Of a stretch of DNA of 64,000 bases, positions 25,801 through 36,606 are shown piece by piece. The notes beneath the pieces were generated by a model, which saw only the letters and a program-made list of their open reading frames with translations, was not told where the DNA came from and ran no database searches. Each line of letters opens with the position of its first letter. The stretch's first letter is position 1. A program made the position numbers and the translations under genes. The DNA is from Yamagishiella unicocca (taxonomy: Eukaryota; Chlorophyta; Chlorophyceae; Chlamydomonadales; Volvocaceae), in assembly GCA_003116995.1 (NCBI GenBank), contig BDSL01000119.1, positions 224,834 to 288,833 of the forward strand, given 5' to 3'.

Positions 25801-28800
25801 GGGGCGGAAAGGGAGGTCGGTGTTGCTGCTCAGGGGCGGGTGCATGGAGCGGGAGCTGCGAGATGCGACGGAGGAGCGACAGCAGACGGGGTGACGACGG
25901 GGGGGAGGTGCAAGGAAAACCCGTGTACCAAAGCAAAAACCGTAGGGGGCGGGGGTCGCCTCCAAGGGACCGGACCCCGGGTAGCACGAGAGGCTGTTAG
26001 GGGGGGAGGCTTGGCGAGTGGAAGGGTGCTTGCACTTGCACCTGCCCGCCTAGGACAGCCTAGGACAGCCTAGGACAGCCTAGGACAGCCTAGGACAGCC
26101 TAGGACAGCCTAGGACAGGGGGCCGTCTCGTTCTGAATCAGGTGTGGGGAGAGAGGTTCCCGCGTGACACGAGGTGGGGGTGGGAACAGGCTGCCAGTGG
26201 AACCACAGACCGCACCCGACTGCAGCCCCCCCCCTCCTTCCACTGTAACCGGGTCGGTCTACTGGCCACCCCTTTCACACACAAATACACCAAGACATAC
26301 ACGCACACACATACCCGCACCCCACTCGATCTCCCTTCCCCCCTTCCCCCTGCGCCCCCGGTGCCACCTCGCAGGCCACCAGACGGAGATCGTGTGCTTG
26401 TCCTTCAACCCGCAGGTACGGACTCGTTGGGGGGCGGCAGGGGAAGGGGGCGGGGGAAGGGGGCGGCAGGGGAAGGGGGCAGGAGAAGGATGCCCCCCGG
26501 CGCAGGATGGGGTTAAGGAAAGCCCGTGGACTAGGAAGCCGAGAAGGTACCCGTTGGGTGCACACGGCACAGGCCGCAGGGCGGGATGGGTGGGGAGAGA
26601 GCCGGCGGGAAAGCCGGGGGGGGCTGCAGCTGTGGGGGAGGGGCGAAGATCTTCCTCACGGGTCAGCGAGGAGACAGCGCCTGGCACGTCGGGGCTGCGA
26701 CTTGCGTTTGCTCGCGCTGCCAAACCGAAAAAACACACGCGAGTGCCCGGCAGCCCCTTCCAACCCGCCCACCATGTCCCACCACCTTGCCCGCCCACCC
26801 CCGCCCGACGACCATGCGCCAACCATCCAACCCCTGTCGTGTAAAGGCTTTCTATGCCACCACCCCCCGTCCACCGTCCACCGTCTCGCTTCCCCCATGG
26901 CGGCGCGGCGCGGCTTTCGTGTCCCCAACCCAGTCCTCCAGCATGCACCCCAAAACGTCCGTTCTAAACGGTTTTTTCTGGCATCCACTTGTCTTCCTCG
27001 AAACCCCCCTCGTGTAAACGGGGCTTTATGCCTCCTCCCTCCGGGTCCCCCCACCTCCCACACGCATCCACGGGTCTTCCTCGAAACCCTCCCCCCCCTC
27101 CCCTCCCCTCCCCCCCTCCCCCCCCCCTCCCCCCCCAGTCGACCATCATCGCCACCGGCTCCATGGACAACACAGCGAAGCTGTGGGACGTGGAGACGGG
27201 TCAGGAGCGGGCCACACTGCTGGGGCACAGGTGGGGTCAGGAGCGGGCCACACTGCTGGGGCACAGGTGGGGTCAGGAGCGGGCCACACTGCTGGGGCAC
27301 AGGGGGGGGTCAGGAGCGGGCCACACTGCTGGGGCACAGGTGGGGTCAGGAGCGGGCCACACTGCTGGGGCACAGGTGGGGGGGCGGGGGGTATGTGCGT
27401 GTGTGTGTGTGTGGAACCTGTGGCGGCGACCGTGTATAGGCTTTGGAGGCGACCACGTGGGGGCTGTGGAGGTGATAGCTTGGGCCGCAGCAGCGCTTGC
27501 AGGAGCGGGCGGCACCGCACGCAGTGATGCAGGAGCGGGCGGCACCGCACGCAGTGATGCAGGAGCGGGCGGCACCGCACGCAGTGATGCAGGAGCGGGC
27601 GGCACCGCACGCAGTGATGCAGGAGCGGGCGGCACCGCACGCAGTGATGCAGGAGCGGGCGGCGCCGCACGCAGTGATGCGCAAATACCCGCACCCAGCC
27701 GTCCATCCCTCACCCCCTCACCTCCCCCGCCCCCCCCCCCGCCTCCCCTCTCTTACCCCCCTTCCCGGGCTCCCGGTCCCCCGCTGCTCACCGTCCTGGC
27801 GACTCCGGCCCCCCACCCCATCCCGCCGCCGCCACCTGCCCCGCCAAGAGCCGAGATCGTTAGCCTGGGCTTCAACACGGGCGGCGACCTCATCGTGACG
27901 GGCTCCTTCGACCACGACTCCCGGCTGTGGGACGTGCGCACGGGGCAGTGCGTACACGTGCTCAGCGGTCACCGGGGGGAGGTCTCGTCCACGCAGTTCA
28001 ACTATGCGGGTAAGCGGTTGCAAGGAAAAGCCGTGTACGAAAAAAAACATGCCGTTTAGGACAGACGTGTTTGGAGAGGGTGGGAGGAGAGGAGGGCGCG
28101 CATGTGTATGTGTGTGTGTGTGTGGCGAGGAAAACCGCGTGCGCGCCGTAGGAGGGGGAGGAGGAGGGGGAAGCAAACTAGCTAGCAGAGAGTCGTTTGC
28201 ACATGCATGGGGAGGGAGGGGGGAGCTGGAAGAGGGGGCCCGATGTGGGTGCTTTCGGGGTTGGGGGAAAAACTGGAGACCGATGGTGCCCTCCCTGGAG
28301 GATCCTAAGCTGCGACCCCTGCGCAAGGCCCTTGTAGCCCTGACCGCATGATGGCCTGTACGCCGGTGTTGGTCTGGAACCAGAGGGGGGAAAAGTCAAA
28401 TTGGCTGATCGAAAAGCGCCCGATGGTCGCTGTTCGGAGTAGGTCGACTCCCCGCCCCCGCCAAACAAACAAAACCCGCCCTTCTCTCCCCCCCTCTTCT
28501 CCCCTCCCCCCCCTCCCCTAGGCTCACTCGTGGTCAGCGGCTCCATCGACTGCACCTCGCGGCTGTGGGACGTGCGCAGCGGTCGCTGCCTTTCGGTCAA
28601 GCAGGTGGGGGGGCGGGGGGGCGGGGGGGGAGGAGGAAACACGCGGAAACGACGACGTGTGTGTGTTTGGGGCTGGGCGGGCGGGGGGAGTCCGAAACGG
28701 TGGGGAGCAGTGGTTTGCGGTGGCGGCGGAGGAGGCGGCGGGGACGGTGGGGGCTGCGAGGAGGGCTCAGGACGACGCCCTTGTCGTGCGGCTGGGTCGG

Positions 28801-31800
28801 TGCGGAGGGGGGAGGGGGGCATTGCGGGGAGGGTTGCGGCGGGGGGGCATTGCGGGGAGGGGGGCATTGCGGGGAGGGGGGCATTGCGGGGAGGGGGGCA
28901 TTGCGGGGAGGGGGGCATTGCGGGGAGGGGGGCATTGCGGGGAGGGGAGCGGCGGGGGGCATTGCGGGGGGGGGATGCGAGTTGGTGGGCGCGCGTTCCG
29001 GGAGCTGCTCGTTCATGCGGGGGACTGCAGCAGCGGGGGACGTGACACTACAGGCGGCGGCGGACCCACGTGTGGGGACGTAGCGTTGAGAGGCGGCTGC
29101 GGCCCCGGCTGCACTGGCCTGACGCCCTGGAGTCCCTAGGACCCGTGGTTCACTCGGCGGCGGGCGACGCAGTCTGGAGCGGCCCCGTCGCGTGCCGTCG
29201 CGTGCTTTGCGAGAAAGGCAGTGGCAGGCGCATTGCTCGCTGCTGTCTGCCGGTGTGTGCGTGTGTGCGCGTGTGTGGTTCTTTTCACCCGAAAAAAACT
29301 CTGGCATCTTGGCTGCCGCGTGCCTCCCTGGCCTGTTGACCGTTGCTGCCAACCGCCCGCTGCCAACCGACCCAGGGCCATACCGACGAGGTCCTGGACG
29401 TGGCGTTCGACTCGGCGGGGACCAAGTTCGTTTCGGCGTCGGCCGACGGGACGGCCAGGTGTGTCGTGCGGCGGACGCCGTACAGGTTGTACGACATGCC
29501 ATGTGACAGGTTGTACGACATGTCACGGCCAGGGTGTGGCGGGTTTGTACGGGCTGCCCTGCCGTGGTGTCATCGTCGCGGCGGTGATCGGGGGAAACCC
29601 GTGAAAGGGGACCCGTGGGTCGGTCGGCACTGAAAAGCCGGCGACGGATTAGGACACGTGATCGGGTCGCGGCGATCGGGAGGGGTTGGGCGGTACGGGG
29701 GGTTGGGCGGTATGAGGGGTTGGGCGGTACGGGGAAGCTAGCAAATCGACAGAGCAGGAGAGGCATTGTGAGCTGGAAGGACGTGTGCCGGACACGTGTT
29801 TGGCACGCCGGGGCCGCCGGGGCCTCTGTTGGTCGCACCTGTGGACCCGCGCAGGGGGGGTGCCGTGCCGGGACTAGGGGGGGAGGGGTCGTCGCGGCTG
29901 CAGGCTGGAGGCGCTCCGGGGCCCTCTTTGGGACGGCGGCGGATGAAGCCAGAAGGGCAGCTGCGACAGCGCGCCCAGGGGCGGGGGCTGTCCCTGCCGC
30001 CCTTGGGACCAAGCGCGGCACGGAAGCGCCTTCCACGGCTCCATGGAAAAGCGGGCGTCAAACCGAAAAGGAACGAGCATCTCATTCATTCCTCCTTCAG
30101 GGGAAAAGAAGTGTGTAGTGGCGGACGGGTGCGCAACGCCCGCTTCAAACCGGAAAGTAATCTGAGACTCTAAAAAAACACATGCAACGGCGCGTTTTCG
30201 CCTCGCTGAGCCCCCTCCCCCACCCCGCAGTCGAGTTACCGGTTCTTTTATGTAGTCCTTCCACCCCCCGCCGTCGGCCGTGGAGACACGCGTCCTCACG
30301 CGGATTGTCCCTTACCCCCCGCCCTGTCGCGTAACCGTGTCTTCATGCCAACGGTTTTCACGCCAAACCCCCAACCACCCCGCCGCAGGCTGTACCACAC
30401 GCTCACTGGGGTCTGCCAGCACACACTGGTGGGGCACGAGGGGGAGATCAGCAAGGTGGCGTTCAACCCGCAGGTGCGCCTGGGGGGTGGGGTTGCAAGG
30501 AAAACCCGTGTACGAAAGGGAAACCGTTTAGGACAGACGTTTGGAGGCGGCTATTCCGGCTGCGACTCTCTTACGCTAACGGAAACGAGGACCCCGCGCG
30601 GCCTGGGGGGTGGGAAGGGGGTGGGGGTTAAGGGGGGAGCGGAGGAAACCCCGTGGTCCGACACAGGAGCAGGGTGAGTGGGGTTTTGTTGTTGGGGGGG
30701 GGCGACCGGTCCTCAACCCTGCTTTGTGTATTGTGTGTGTTCCCAGCGAGGGGCTGACCATATTTCCCCTCCTCGCCCTCCCCGCGTTGCGCCGTACTCC
30801 ACTCGCCGTACTCCACTCGCCGTACAGGGGACGCGGCTCATCACGGCCTCTTCGGACAAGTCCTGCAGGTGTGTTGTGAGGGACGGAGGAAAGGGGGGAG
30901 GGGGGGAGCAACCTGCTGGGGGCCAACCCTGTGTTTTGGGGGGTTACAGGAAAGAACCTGTGTTTTGGGGGGTTACAGGAAAGAACCTGTGTTTTGGGGG
31001 GTTACAGGAAAGAACCTGTGTTTTGGGGGGTTACAGGAAAGAACCTGTGTTTTTGGGGGGTTACAGGAAAGAACCTGTGTTTTGGGGGGTTACAGGAAAG
31101 AACCTGTGTTTTGGGGGGTTACAGGAAAGAACCTGTGTTTTTGGGGGGTTACAGGAAAGAACCTGTGTTTTGGGGGGTTACAGGAAAGAACCTGTGTTTT
31201 GGGGGGTTACAGGAAAGAACCTGTGTTTTGGGGGTTACAGGAAAGAACCTGTGTTTTGGGGGGTTACAGGAAAGAACCTGTGTTTTTGGGGGGTTACAGG
31301 AGAGAACCTGTGTTTTGGGGGGTTACAGGAAAGAACCTGTGTTTTTGGGGGGTTTGCGAGGAAGACCCGTGGATGCGAGAAAAAACCGTTTAGGACAGAC
31401 GTTTTGAGATGCACGCTGGAGAACTGGGTTGAGGATACGAAAGGCGAAGGTCGTTTGTCGACCTTCGGCGGCTAAGCTAAATCGGCTGCGGCGAGACGAA
31501 AGGGAGCGAGGACCCCGCGCGACGCAAGGAAACGTTTCGCGGAACCGGTTTGGGGCGCTAGCTGGAGAACTGGGGGAGGTGATGGGCGATGGGAGAGCGG
31601 ACAACGCGGCCCGGTCCCGACCCGCCCGAATACCGACCATAGTGTTGCGGACGTCGTGAGGGGGGTGGCGTGAAAACCGTTGACACGAAAACGACAGCCC
31701 TCCCCCCCGTCGTGAGGGGGGGAAGGGCTGCGGAAGGGTACCGTTCCCTCCAGGGAGGGGGCCCGCCTAGCTCAGCTTACGAGACCGGGACTGGGACCAC

Positions 31801-33259
31801 CGCCGGCCGGTGGCGGTGGCGGTGCCCCTCCCGCGCCCCTCCATCAGCATGAGGCGCCGCCGCTTGCCCTCTGCGCCCCTAGGGGGCTAGCGGCTCGGCG
31901 CTATGTTGCCTCCCTGGAGCTTTAACTCCTAACCACCCGAACCAACCACACACCCCGCCCCCCCCGCCCTCCCCCCCCCGCTGTTACCTCCAGGCTCTGG
32001 GACTGCGAGTCGGGCGACTGCCTGCAGGTACGAGTGAGCACGTGGCGTGACCCATGGGTCATGGTGGACCGGTATAAGGGGGCACAGGACCCGGGGGTGG
32101 GGTGGGAGTCGAGCCGGCGGCTTCCGCGCGGAAGGGCTGTGTAGCTGCCAGGAGGGTGGGAGGGGGCTCCGTTAGACGAGTCAGTCGCGGTCGCAGCGGG
32201 GCCGCACGTGTTGGCGGCGCCTGTATGGGGCGTTTCAGGGTGCTAGTGTTTGACCTTCTGTAGAGGTGGTCGCTGCGGGCATGACGCGGCTGGCTTCCCT
32301 CGCCTCCTCGCGACACCCCCCCCAGCATGCTATATACAGCACGCGCCCACAACTACGTGTCCGATGACAATGCGCCAGCTGTAATACCCATGTCATGCGC
32401 CCCCCTAACGTTCCTCCAGCTTGCAACACGCACTGCATCGGTTCACCGGTGTGCTCGCCGCCCCCCTCCCCTCTACCCCCCTCCCCTCTCCCCCCCCCTA
32501 CGTCGTTCGATTTTAAATGAACGTTTCGTACACGGGTTTTCCACCCAGGTGCACCTCCCCCTGATGTCGTGTAACCCCCCTCCTACGTCGTGTAACCGGG
32601 TCTCCTCGGCCCCCCCCTCGACCCGGTTTTTAACTTGTAACCCCCCTCGACCCGGTGATGCCAGGTGCTTGAGGGGCACACGGACGAGATCTTCAGCTGC
32701 GCCTTCAACTACGAGGGCGACTTCATCATCACGGGTGGGTGCCTTTAGGGTTTTAGGGTTTTACGGCACTGGGGGCCGCCGCCCTGTGCCTTGTGTTTCG
32801 CTCTTTGCGGCGGCGGGAGTTGTGCGGAGTTGAACGCGGGGAGGTGGGCAGGGGGGGTCTCAGGGCTGTTGAACCAGAACAGCCGTTTGAACGCGGGCGG
32901 CAATGCGACGAGGCTCGCCGTCACACCACCAGCACCAACCACGTGAACGAACCCGCTTTTGGCCTTTACACCTTCCATAACTTCCGAACCCTCCCACCCC
33001 ACCCCACCCACCCCACCCACCCACGGGTCTTCCTCGACGCGCACGCCCAGTCCCGTGGTGTAAACGATTTTTATGCCACCCCACCCACCCACCCACCCCC
33101 GCCCCCCTCCTGCCGTCCCCCCGCCCGGCGCAACCCCCCCCCCCAGGTTCCAAGGACAACACGTGCCGCATCTGGAAGGCACTCACCGCCTCCAGCCAGC
33201 CGGGGTCCGCGGGAGGCGCAGGCGCGCGGCCCACCACGGCCTTCTCCTACAACGACTGA
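19879..33259 (+). CDS. DAW1: ODA16/DAW1, outer-dynein-arm assembly WD-repeat protein, complete, 15 exons
   Basis: Cargo adaptor that links outer dynein arms to intraflagellar transport (IFT46) so that they enter the flagellum; acts in cytoplasm and flagellar matrix. Exons: 19879-20010, 20173-20304, 22734-22826, 24209-24265, 25534-25648, 26375-26415, 27139-27230, 27849-28009, 28522-28604, 29376-29458, 30389-30473, 30828-30868, 31994-32027, 32665-32734, 33147-33259. All phases join and the total is 1,332 nt, 443 aa, near the size I recall for Chlamydomonas Oda16 (about 446). Residues 1-88 form the conserved N-terminal domain ([31 protein letters not shown]). Eight WD repeats follow, with GH...W(D) signatures such as EGHKNVVYAIAF and [10 protein letters not shown], filling a propeller to about residue 425; the tail ends AFSYND. 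Introns reach 2.4 kb and carry most of the minisatellites here. Exon 7's donor region is tandemly copied in the intron. The gene is divergent from KAS III. Confidence 0.97.
20980..21105 (+). repeat. 24-bp minisatellite in DAW1 intron 2
   Basis: Units of GAAGGTGCGGAAGGGCGGAG plus AGGG, about five copies, purine-rich on the sense strand. Reads as KVRKGGEG in one frame, which is not coding. Confidence 0.8.
21591..21652 (+). repeat. Dispersed motif A element in DAW1 intron 2
   Basis: Matches the family GGAAAACCCGTGTACGA ... CCGTTTAGGACAGACGTTTG ... GGTGCATGCTGGAG over about 60 bp with a few changes. Other near-complete members are at 28021-28080, 30493-30550, 31351-31430 and 62525-62606 (plus) and 26940-27003 (minus). 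Confidence 0.75.
23583..23635 (+). repeat. (ATGG)n microsatellite, about 13 units, DAW1 intron 3
   Basis: Perfect tetranucleotide run inside the intron between exons 3 and 4, just after a short (CAG)n tract at 23555-23570. Likely length-polymorphic. Confidence 0.9.
26043..26118 (+). repeat. 10-bp minisatellite (TAGGACAGCC)n in DAW1 intron 5
   Basis: Seven or so perfect decamer copies. The phrase TAGGACAG also occurs in the downstream half of dispersed motif A (TTTAGGACAGACG), so the array may have grown from such an element. Confidence 0.85.
26940..27003 (-). repeat. Dispersed motif A element, inverted, DAW1 intron 6
   Basis: Reverse complement reads GAGGAAGACAAGTGGATGCC then AAAAAACCGTTTAGAACGGA then CGTTTTGGGGTGCATGC. 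This is closest to the plus-strand member at 31351-31430, so the family inserts or copies in both orientations within the same gene. Confidence 0.75.
27199..27384 (+). repeat. 36-bp minisatellite copying the DAW1 exon 7 end and its splice donor, 5 copies
   Basis: The 36-bp unit begins GTCAGGAGCGGGCCACACTG and ends GGGGCACAG|GTGGG, where the bar marks the exon 7 donor. The first unit is the real exon end (donor at 27231); four further units follow in the intron, each keeping CACAG|GTGGG, with one extra G in the third. The unit is a multiple of three, so use of donor 2 or 3 would add one or two 12-residue blocks to WD repeat 3 without a frameshift. Confidence 0.92.
27499..27680 (+). repeat. 30-bp minisatellite, 6 copies, DAW1 intron 7
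   Basis: Units of GCAGGAGCGGGCGGCACCGC plus ACGCAGTGAT, nearly perfect. GGAGCGGGC also occurs in the exon-derived 36-bp unit 120 bp upstream, so the two arrays may share an origin. Confidence 0.9.
28021..28080 (+). repeat. Dispersed motif A element, DAW1 intron 8
   Basis: CAAGGAAAAGCCGTGTACGA, then CCGTTTAGGACAGACGTG. It starts only about 10 bp after the exon 8 donor, as the member at 30493 starts about 20 bp after the exon 11 donor. Confidence 0.8.
28827..28975 (+). repeat. GCATTGCGGGGAGGGGG minisatellite, DAW1 intron 9
   Basis: About eight 17-bp units with G4-G6 runs on the sense strand, so potentially G-quadruplex forming in DNA and pre-mRNA. Confidence 0.85.
30493..30550 (+). repeat. 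Dispersed motif A element, DAW1 intron 11 (best consensus copy)
   Basis: Reads GGTTGCAAGGAAAACCCGTG, TACGAAAGGGAAACCG, TTTAGGACAGACGTTTGGAG, the fullest version of the family. I used it as reference for the other members. Confidence 0.85.
30937..31345 (+). repeat. 29-bp G-rich minisatellite, 14 copies, DAW1 intron 12
   Basis: Fourteen units of GGGGGGTTACAGGAAAGAAC plus CTGTGTTTT, with G5-G7 runs every 29-30 bp on the sense strand. The core GGTTACAGGAAAGARCC is shared with the 34-bp array in a KAS III intron. It is directly followed by a dispersed motif A element at 31351-31430. Confidence 0.92.
31351..31430 (+). repeat. Dispersed motif A element, DAW1 intron 12
   Basis: Reads GCGAGGAAGACCCGTGGATG, then AAAAAACCGTTTAGGACAGA, then CGTTTTGAGATGCACGCTGG. 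It abuts the 14-copy array, which suggests the array was seeded from the 5' part of such an element. Confidence 0.8.
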
Positions 33260-35033
33260 GCCCACACCTGTGCCCCGTCCCAACCCAGGCCCCCCCTTCC
33301 TCCTCCGTCTCCTCACGTCGTCTGACCGGGTCTTCTCGTCACTCCCCGGCGGTGCCCCGTCGCCGGTCTGTTGCGCCCCCTCGACCTCCCCCTCCCCATG
33401 AGAGCTGCGGAGGCCGCTGCTCGGAGCGGGGGGGGGGCAGGCAGGCAGGCGGGCGGGCAGCAGCCGAGGTGCCGTCACGGGTGCGGAAGAAGAAGAAGAA
33501 GAAGCAGGCTGCGGCGGCAGCGGCGGCGGCAGGGGGCAGCGGCGGCGGCGACGGGAGGCAGGAGGCGGGAGGCTGCCGCCGCGACAAGGCTGAGGCTGAG
33601 CGACCCGCTAGGTGCCGGCAGGAGGGCAGCCGCGCTCGCACTGGGCACTGCGGGCAGCCACCGCCGCTTCGATAGTGAATGATGGTGGTGGGTGGTTGGG
33701 GCGGCGGTGCGTTTGCGGTGAGGGGGCGCTGCCTCCCTCGTCGTCGGTGCTGTCGGGGCGAGCCGTGGGGCGATCGGGGGAGGGGGCGGCACAGCAGTCT
33801 CTGTGTGAGTGGGGGCTGCGGGGCTAGGGAGGCGGGGGAGGGGGCAAAGCAGGGGCTAGGGAGGGGGAGGGGCACGGCGGCGGAAACGGTGGGTCCGCGC
33901 GTGCTCTTTCTGCTGGGCGTACTATCGCGCCATTGGACGGTGCTCGGCGGCAGCGCGGGGGGGAAGGGGGGATGCTAGGGTTTGTTCGGGCGGGAGGGAG
34001 GGGGAGGGGTTGGGACGTGCATATGCTTCAGCAGCAACACCGTGCAGGCGCGCGCCGGGGTAATGGGGGGTGGGTCGCGCGTGTCAGTAACGGCGGGACT
34101 GAAGCCTTGGAGGCTGTGTGGGGGTTGGGCGATTGTGGGGTGTAGCGTAGGAGTGAGGAGCGCAGCGATCAGTGGCGGCGAGGCGGCGGGGCAGATGCAG
34201 GCGAGGCGGCAGGCGAGGCTCCAGGGGGGCAGTGATGGCGGCGGGGAGCTGGACGATGACGCGGGGAAGGGGGATGCCGGTACCCGCGAGCGCGCCAGAG
34301 AGGCGAGAGAGGGGGAGAGGGAGCTGCACGTGGCGTGGTTTCGGCGCGTAGGAGGAGGAGGTGCGCGGAGCGTGTATCGGGGGGCCGGGCGGCGCGGCGG
34401 CGGCACCCTCTCTGGAGCGTTTCGTAGCGGTGGAGAGGCACGCCGCTGGACGGCTGGCCTCCTGCGCGATCCCGCGGCGGCAGTTCCCTGGTGGTGGCGT
34501 GGCGCAAGGCGGCGGCTAGGAGGCCAGGTGGAGCGGACACATGGACGGATGGCTCGAGCCTGTGTGCCGTGTCCACGTGAATCGGTCGAAGGATTGTCGG
34601 GGGATGTATCGTAGCTTGCCGCCGGCGCCTCTCTCTCGGAGCCTGCGCACGACTAGCGGGCGAGCTTTCTTCTCCTGGGTCTGCTGTCTTCGGCTTCCTC
34701 GTTTGCAAAGTCGAATGGGTCCTTCCTGGTCGGATTGGCGACGTGTCTTCTGCCCGGCAGGTATACTGGCTGGCAGGCAGGACGTGTCTTCCTCGAACTG
34801 CGTCCATCTTCTCGCGCCGCTTGGCCTCCGCAGCGGCTGGGACGGCGACAGCCCCCTCGTGCCCTGCCCGGGCCGCAGTGCGGTGTAACATCGCGGACGG
34901 ACGGTCGCCCCTGACTGACGTTGTCCACTTGCCGCCGGGGGGGAGTGGAGTGTTCGTGGGGGGGTCACGGCCACAACCAGCCAGCACGCACACCTCGGCG
35001 CGGCTGATGCATGCACTTGGGGGGGGCGGGGTG
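33260..35033. other. Intergenic, DAW1 3' flank
   Basis: Likely holds the DAW1 3' UTR, but I found no TGTAA close to the stop; the first clear one on the plus strand is near 34884. Very GC-rich, with poly-Lys-like (GAA/GAG)n at 33486-33503. Open frames are compositional. No gene called. Confidence 0.5.
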
Positions 35034-35296
35034 CAAGGAAAACCCGTGTATGAAGGAAAACCCGTGTATGAAGGAAAACCCGTGTATGAAGGAAAACCCG
35101 TGTATCAAGGAAAACCCGTGTATCAAGGAAAACCCGTGTATCAAGGAAAACCCGTGTATCAAGGAAAACCCGTGTATCAAGGAAAACCCGTGTATCAAGG
35201 AAAGCCGTGTATGAAGGAAAACCCGTGTATGAAGGAAAACCCGTGTATGAAGGAAAACCCGTGTATGAAGGAAAAACCGTGTATGAAGGAAAAACT
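35034..35296 (+). repeat. 18-bp tandem array of dispersed motif A core, about 14 copies
   Basis: Units CAAGGAAAACCCGTGTAT / GAAGGAAAACCCGTGTAT repeat with two variant blocks (TATCAAGG inside, TATGAAGG at both ends). This is exactly the 5' half of dispersed motif A, here expanded head to tail. The 18-bp period gives six-residue frames on both strands, which are not coding. Confidence 0.92.
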
Positions 35297-35399
35297 TGGG
35301 GGGGAGGAGGGTGCTACGGCAAGCAGGCAGGCAGGGAGGGTTATGACGAAGACCTTGTCCGAGTGAAAACGACGACTTCAGGTCTTCCGCCTCAATACA

Positions 35400-35630
35400 T
35401 CGTGACCTCTTGACCTCGTGTGGCCTTGCGAGGCGCCGGCGCTGGCACCCGGACGCGACGTGTACCGCACCCTGCCCTGACACAACACGTGGTCGACACA
35501 TCGCCGGCATGACGATCGCGCCGGGGGTGTAGCTCCGGAGGCAGTACGACAGGGTGATCTTGTACGACAGCGCACTGTCGCACGCCACTCGGCGCAGCTG
35601 TACCAGCACATCCGAGTTCGAATCGCGCAC
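35400..35630 (-). other. Coding-like fragment, unidentified
   Basis: The minus strand reads MRDSNSDVLVQLRRVACDSA and continues with LSYKITLSYCLRSYTPGAIV for about 75 codons with plausible composition before entering repeat DNA. No splice partners were found and I do not recognise the sequence. It could be a single exon of an undetected gene or a mobile-element fragment. Confidence 0.25.
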
Positions 35631-35799
35631 GTCTTGAGCGTTTCAGAGCGTTACCGGTACCTTTGTCAGCGCGATCAGCTGGCCGCTAGTCATGGCAGTA
35701 TCGGAAATGAGTACGAGGCGGAGCGTGGGGCAAACACTGTGTCGCGGCAGTCCGTTTGGGGTTGTTGCCTCGAAACCATCGCTCCAACCAACCCACCGG

Positions 35800-35957
35800 G
35801 TTGTTCCTAAACGTTTTCTTCCTTCGTACACGGGATCTCCTTGCAACCCACCGGGTCGGTCCTAAACGGTTTTTCTTTCGTACACGGGATCTCCTTGCAA
35901 CCCACCGGGTCGGTCCTAAACGGTTTTTCTTTCGTACACGGGATCTCCTTGCAACCC
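35800..35957 (-). repeat. Inverted tandem triplication of dispersed motif A (about 57-bp units)
   Basis: On the minus strand, units read GCAAGGAGATCCCGTGTACG, AAAGAAAAACCGTTTAGGAC, CGACCCGGTGGGTT, three times in a row (the leftmost more diverged). Here the whole element is tandemly repeated, not just its core. Confidence 0.88.
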
Positions 35958-36606
35958 ACTGAGCAGCTGGGAACCATCCTAGGCCGGACGTGGCCTTCCG
36001 CTGGCCCCACGAAGGTTACAAACGACGTGCACCCGGCTCGGCGGGCAGCTCGCAGCTCACAAGCGTGTGGCGCACCCCGCCGGGTCAGATCCGAGGGAAC
36101 ATGCCCAGGAGGGGTACGCCCTGCACCGTTATACACGGCGGGACAAGCCCCCCGTGCAGGTCTTGACTCCATCACACGCCTCACCATCTTACCACCGCTA
36201 TACCCGCCACCACCACTACAAAGCCAGGCGCAATCTGGTTGGCGGTTAGCCACGCCCCGAGTCACTTGACTGCACACTGCCAGGCCCCCAACAGCCTCCC
36301 ACAGCTCTGCCCGACGACATGGTGCTGCCTGGACGACGACCCCAGCCAGCTCCAGGGGGGGCCGCTGGCATCCGCCGCGCCCGCCATTCCGAACAGCACG
36401 GCAACACTACCACCGCAGCCGCGCGACCCGTCCTGGGCGCCTCACGGCATCCCGCGTCGTACAACCGCATGGATCCCGTGCCAGAAAAAGCCGTTGCAAT
36501 AAACCGTTTGGCCAGCGGAACGGGGCGGCCCGAGCCTCGCCGGGGGGGGTGTCTCAGGGGGTAGGGATGAAGAAGCGTGCAGCAGGTGGCCGAACCGAAC
36601 CGGAGC
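35958..36606. other. Intergenic, 3' flank of the zinc-binding-like gene
   Basis: A TTACA at about 36015 on the plus strand (TGTAA on the minus strand) could be the polyadenylation signal of the gene that ends at 36607. Nothing else is recognised. Confidence 0.4.

Noticed and set aside
26259..28059. Overlapping long frames on both strands around DAW1 exon 7 (for example 356 codons on plus)
   Set aside because: The plus frame contains exon 7 and part of exon 8 read through an intron full of 36- and 30-bp repeats; the spliced DAW1 model explains the real part.
28597..30036. 479-codon minus-strand open frame
   Set aside because: It runs antisense through DAW1 exons 9 and 10 and the GCATTGCGGGG array; repeat-driven absence of stops, not a gene.
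35034..35296. The 18-bp direct repeats considered as a CRISPR array
   Set aside because: Units are contiguous with no unique spacers, and the genome is eukaryotic; a plain tandem array.
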